Below, piece after piece: positions 5,623 to 7,609 of a DNA stretch of 7,609 bases. The notes beneath the pieces were generated by a model. It saw only the letters and a program-made list of their open reading frames with translations, was not told the DNA's origin and made no database searches. Both the position numbers and the translations under genes were made by a program. Within the stretch, counting starts at the first letter, position 1, and each line of letters opens with the position of its first letter. This stretch comes from Acidimicrobiales bacterium (GTDB taxonomy: Bacteria; Actinomycetota; Acidimicrobiia; Acidimicrobiales; RAAP-2), in NCBI GenBank assembly GCA_017883125.1, contig JADGOD010000015.1:1-7609 (forward strand). The letters are read 5' to 3'.

Positions 5623-5653
5623 GGCGTCAGGGGACGAGCGGGCCCCCCATGGC

Positions 5654-6406
5654 TCAGCCGGCCTGCTTGGCCACCGCGTCGGCGGCCTTGGCCGCGGCCT
5701 CGGGGTCACCGAGGTAGCCCGCCTCGAGGATCGCGAGGTCGGCTCCCAGGCGGTAGCGATAGGGGATCCCCGTGGGGATCTCGAGACCGACGATCTCGTC
5801 GTCGCCGATCCCGTCGAGGTGCTTGCGCAGCGCGCGCAGCGAGTTGCCGTGCGCCACGACCAGGACCGCACCACCCCGGGGCGCCTCCGCCTTGAGATCG
5901 GGGACGATCGAGTCTACGTAGTAGGGGACGGTGCGGGCGACGACATCGGCCAGGCACTCCGAGGCCGGCAGCAGGGCGGGGTCGACGTCGCGGTAGCGGG
6001 GGTCGCCGTCGGCCCGGCGAGGGTCCCCCTCGGGGAGCGTCGGGGGAGGGGTCGAGTAGCTCCGGCGCCAGATCTTGACCTGCTCGCTGCCGAACTTCTC
6101 GGTGGTCTCGACCTTGTTGAGCCCCTGGAGGTCGCCGTAGTGGCGCTCGTTGAGCCGCCAGTCGCGCTTGGCGGGGACCCACATCCGGCCCATCGCCTCG
6201 AGGGCGAGGTTGGCCGTGCGGATCGCACGGGTCAGGACCGAGGTGTGGAGGATCCGGACGTCGATGCCGGCCTCAGCGAGGAGCACGCCAGCCTGGGACG
6301 CCTCCGTCCGGCCCAGCTCGGTCAGATCGACGTCCTCCCACCCGGTGAAGAGGTTCTGGGCATTCCACTCGGACTGCCCGTGGCGCAGGAGGATGAGATC
6401 GATCAT
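5654..6406 (-). CDS. gpmA: 2,3-bisphosphoglycerate-dependent phosphoglycerate mutase
   Basis: 250 aa, the usual size for the dimeric or tetrameric cofactor-dependent enzyme that interconverts 3- and 2-phosphoglycerate in glycolysis and gluconeogenesis, in the cytosol. The histidine-phosphatase signature LRHGQSEWN gives R8 and the phospho-accepting H9. NLFTGWEDVDLTELG, R60, RLNERHYGDLQGLNK (with proton donor E87) and VAHGNSLRAL (with H186) complete the catalytic set. The C-terminal about 20 residues are alanine-rich and probably form the flexible tail over the active site. A GGAGG lies only 1 nt before the ATG, too close to act as a normal Shine-Dalgarno. TACGCT lies 7 nt upstream of the ATG, so the message may be leaderless. 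It converges on glnK and diverges from dnaK, and appears to be a single-gene unit. Confidence 0.97.
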   Translation of the reverse strand: MIDLILLRHGQSEWNAQNLFTGWEDVDLTELGRTEASQAGVLLAEAGIDVRILHTSVLTRAIRTANLALEAMGRMWVPAKRDWRLNERHYGDLQGLNKVETTEKFGSEQVKIWRRSYSTPPPTLPEGDPRRADGDPRYRDVDPALLPASECLADVVARTVPYYVDSIVPDLKAEAPRGGAVLVVAHGNSLRALRKHLDGIGDDEIVGLEIPTGIPYRYRLGADLAILEAGYLGDPEAAAKAADAVAKQAG

Positions 6407-6413
6407 GCCTCCG

Positions 6414-6419
6414 AGCGTA
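6414..6419 (-). promoter_or_regulatory. Putative leaderless -10 element for gpmA
   Basis: On the minus strand TACGCT ends exactly 7 nt before the gpmA ATG at 6406, the same hexamer and spacing seen ahead of the cNMP-binding gene. Transcription would begin at or next to the start codon. No clear -35 is visible. Confidence 0.45.
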
Positions 6420-6475
6420 GCCAGCCGGACTGCTGCCCGAAGGAGCGAGAACCTATGCCGTGAAGTTTAAGGAAT

Positions 6476-6496
6476 CTTGATACTTCTCGTATCAAC
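6476..6496 (+). promoter_or_regulatory. HAIR-like inverted repeat, candidate HspR operator of dnaK
   Basis: The sequence reads CTTGATA (6476-6482), 7 nt, then TATCAAC (6490-6496). Its core is a perfect 7-bp inverted repeat, TTGATAC (6477-6483) and GTATCAA (6489-6495), around 5 nt. The HspR box (HAIR) of Actinomycetota is CTTGAGT-N7-ACTCAAG: same half-site length, same spacing, CTTGA shared on the left and TCAA on the right. It overlaps the dnaK -35 and fills most of the spacer, so a bound repressor would block the promoter. It does not resemble CIRCE (HrcA). hspR would normally lie 3' of dnaK, outside the window. Confidence 0.5.
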
Positions 6497-6507
6497 TTTG
6501 CTATACT
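6477..6507 (+). promoter_or_regulatory. Putative dnaK promoter
   Basis: -35 TTGATA (6477-6482) and -10 TATACT (6502-6507) are both near the vegetative sigma consensus; the 19-bp spacer is long. Transcription would start near 6514 and give a leader of about 80 nt. The patch is conspicuously AT-rich against its surroundings. Confidence 0.5.
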
Positions 6508-6520
6508 ATGAGGACGTCAT

Positions 6521-6539
6521 CGGGGATGCAGAAGCCCCG
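6521..6539 (+). other. Small hairpin in the dnaK leader
   Basis: CGGGG (6521-6525) can pair with CCCCG (6535-6539) around a 9-nt loop, close to the predicted 5' end of the transcript. The short stem could stabilise the message or be incidental. From here to the ATG the leader is purine-rich with no other visible structure. Confidence 0.25.
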
Positions 6540-6592
6540 GACCGGTTCATCGAAGACTCAGAACCACCAAGAAGAAAGAAAGAGAGAACATC

Positions 6593-7609
6593 ATGGCAAA
6601 GGCTGTGGGAATTGACCTCGGAACGACCAACTCGGTGGTGTCCGTCCTCGAGGCGGGTGAGCCTGTCGTGATCCCGAACGCTGAAGGGCAGCGCACGACG
6701 CCCTCGGTCGTCGGCTTCTCCAAGTCCGGCGAGGTCCTCGTCGGCGAGGTGGCGAAGCGTCAGGCGATCACCAACCCGGACCGCACTATCCGGTCGGTCA
6801 AGCGCGAGATGGGCACCGGCTGGACCCTCGACATCGACGGCAAGGCCTACACGCCCCAGGAGATCTCGGCCCGAATCTTGATGAAGCTGAAGAGGGACGC
6901 CGAGGCCTACCTCGGCGACACCGTCAACCAGGCGGTCATCACCGTGCCGGCCTACTTCGACGACGCCCAGCGGACCGCCACCAAGGAGGCTGGCCAGATC
7001 GCCGGTCTCGAGGTGCTCCGCATCATCAACGAGCCGACCGCCGCTGCCCTGGCCTACGGCCTCGACAAGGAAGCAGCCGAGCAGACCGTGCTGGTCTTCG
7101 ACCTCGGTGGCGGGACCTTCGACGTCTCGGTGCTCGAGATCGCTGACGGCGTCTTCGAGGTCAAGTCCACCTCGGGCGACACCAAGCTCGGTGGCGACGA
7201 CTGGGACGCCAAGGTCATGGACTGGCTGGTCAAGACCTTCAAGGACACCGAGGGCGTAGACCTCTCCGCCGACAAGATGGCCGTCCAGCGCCTCAAGGAG
7301 GCGTCCGAGAAGGCCAAGATCGAGCTCTCGAGCGTGCAGGAGACCCAGATCAACCTGCCGTTCATCACGGCCACGGCGGAGGGACCCAAGCACTTGGACC
7401 TCACGCTGACCCGGGCGAAGTTCAACGAGCTCACCGCCGATCTCGTCGAGCGCTGCGTGGGCCCGTTCGAGAAGGCGATCAAGGACGCCGGTCTCACCAC
7501 TGGTGACATCGAGCACGTGGTCATGGTTGGCGGATCGACCCGGATCCCTGCGGTCTCGGATCTCGTGTCTCGCATCACCGGCAAGGAGCCCAACAAGGGT
7601 GTCAACCCC
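6593..7609 (+). CDS. dnaK: Molecular chaperone DnaK (Hsp70), N-terminal 339 residues, cut by window end
   Basis: ATP-driven chaperone that works with DnaJ and GrpE in the cytosol. Only the ATPase domain is in the window; the full protein should be about 610-640 aa, and no stop is reached. The visible set is complete: GIDLGTTNS (residues 6-14, phosphate 1), K70, NEPTAAALAYG with E147, FDLGGGTFD (169-177, phosphate 2) and VGGSTRIP (312-319, adenosine). Numbering equals E. coli DnaK at K70 but is exactly 24 lower at E147, T175 and D177 (E. coli E171, T199, D201). This shows the 24-residue gap typical of Gram-positive DnaK, between KREMGTG and the YTPQEIS segment. A weak purine-rich Shine-Dalgarno (AGAGAG, 6581-6586) sits 6 nt before the ATG. 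Upstream lie a vegetative-type promoter and a HAIR-like operator, so HspR-type heat-shock control is likely. grpE, dnaJ and hspR would be expected downstream. Confidence 0.98.
   Translation, partial: MAKAVGIDLGTTNSVVSVLEAGEPVVIPNAEGQRTTPSVVGFSKSGEVLVGEVAKRQAITNPDRTIRSVKREMGTGWTLDIDGKAYTPQEISARILMKLKRDAEAYLGDTVNQAVITVPAYFDDAQRTATKEAGQIAGLEVLRIINEPTAAALAYGLDKEAAEQTVLVFDLGGGTFDVSVLEIADGVFEVKSTSGDTKLGGDDWDAKVMDWLVKTFKDTEGVDLSADKMAVQRLKEASEKAKIELSSVQETQINLPFITATAEGPKHLDLTLTRAKFNELTADLVERCVGPFEKAIKDAGLTTGDIEHVVMVGGSTRIPAVSDLVSRITGKEPNKGVNP

Noticed and set aside
6476..6496. CIRCE (HrcA) element ahead of dnaK
   Set aside because: CIRCE is TTAGCACTC-N9-GAGTGCTAA; neither the bases nor the spacing fit, while the 7-7-7 layout fits HAIR.
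6477..6671. 64-codon open frame across the dnaK promoter and leader
   Set aside because: It starts inside the promoter elements and runs out of frame into dnaK; the AT-rich start is explained by the promoter.
6506..7516. 336-codon open frame on the minus strand opposite dnaK
   Set aside because: Shadow of dnaK, which is unmistakable on + and runs off the window end.
1..7609. Mobile element, CRISPR array, prophage or toxin-antitoxin/defence system
   Set aside because: There are no transposase, integrase or Cas motifs, no spaced direct repeats and no terminal inverted repeats, and codon and base use look even across the genes. The content is core metabolism.

Overview
The window is a compact, GC-rich bacterial chromosome segment whose genes are close in kind to those of Actinomycetota. 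The evidence is a mycobacterial-type Dcd, a large membrane Fe-S oxidoreductase of the Rv0338c/EtfD type, an F420-dependent PPOX-fold protein of the Rv1155 type, a GlnR-like operator ahead of amt-glnK, a HAIR-like operator ahead of dnaK, and a DnaK with the 24-residue gap of Gram-positive bacteria. I cannot name the genus. A deep-branching actinobacterium is possible, but that is a guess.

Layout, left to right. (1) The 3' part of dcd (frame open from base 2) is followed after 44 bp by a 688-aa membrane Fe-S oxidoreductase, both on +. (2) A tail-to-tail gap (2626-2723) holds two hairpins, one suited to each converging unit. (3) On the minus strand, a stand-alone cyclic-nucleotide-binding domain protein is followed after 2 nt by an F420-type flavin/deazaflavin oxidoreductase. 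(4) A 172-bp divergent control region (3569-3740) holds four GlnR-like boxes at strict 11-bp spacing and a leaderless-type promoter. (5) On +, an ammonium transporter is followed by a PII protein; no glnD follows. (6) A strong 14-bp hairpin separates glnK from the converging gpmA. (7) gpmA (phosphoglycerate mutase, minus) and dnaK (+, cut by the window end) diverge from a 186-bp region carrying a HAIR-like operator placed between the dnaK -35 and -10.

Functionally these are mostly housekeeping modules: nucleotide pool balance (Dcd), electron entry to the respiratory chain (EtfD-like), nitrogen uptake and sensing (Amt-GlnK), glycolysis (Gpm) and protein folding (DnaK). The most informative content is regulatory: the GlnR-like array, the HAIR-like dnaK operator, and two unrelated genes that share the same TACGCT-N7-ATG arrangement expected of leaderless transcripts. 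I found no mobile element, CRISPR array, RNA gene or clearly new multi-gene system. The least understood piece is the cNMP-binding / F420-oxidoreductase pair that shares its control region with amt.
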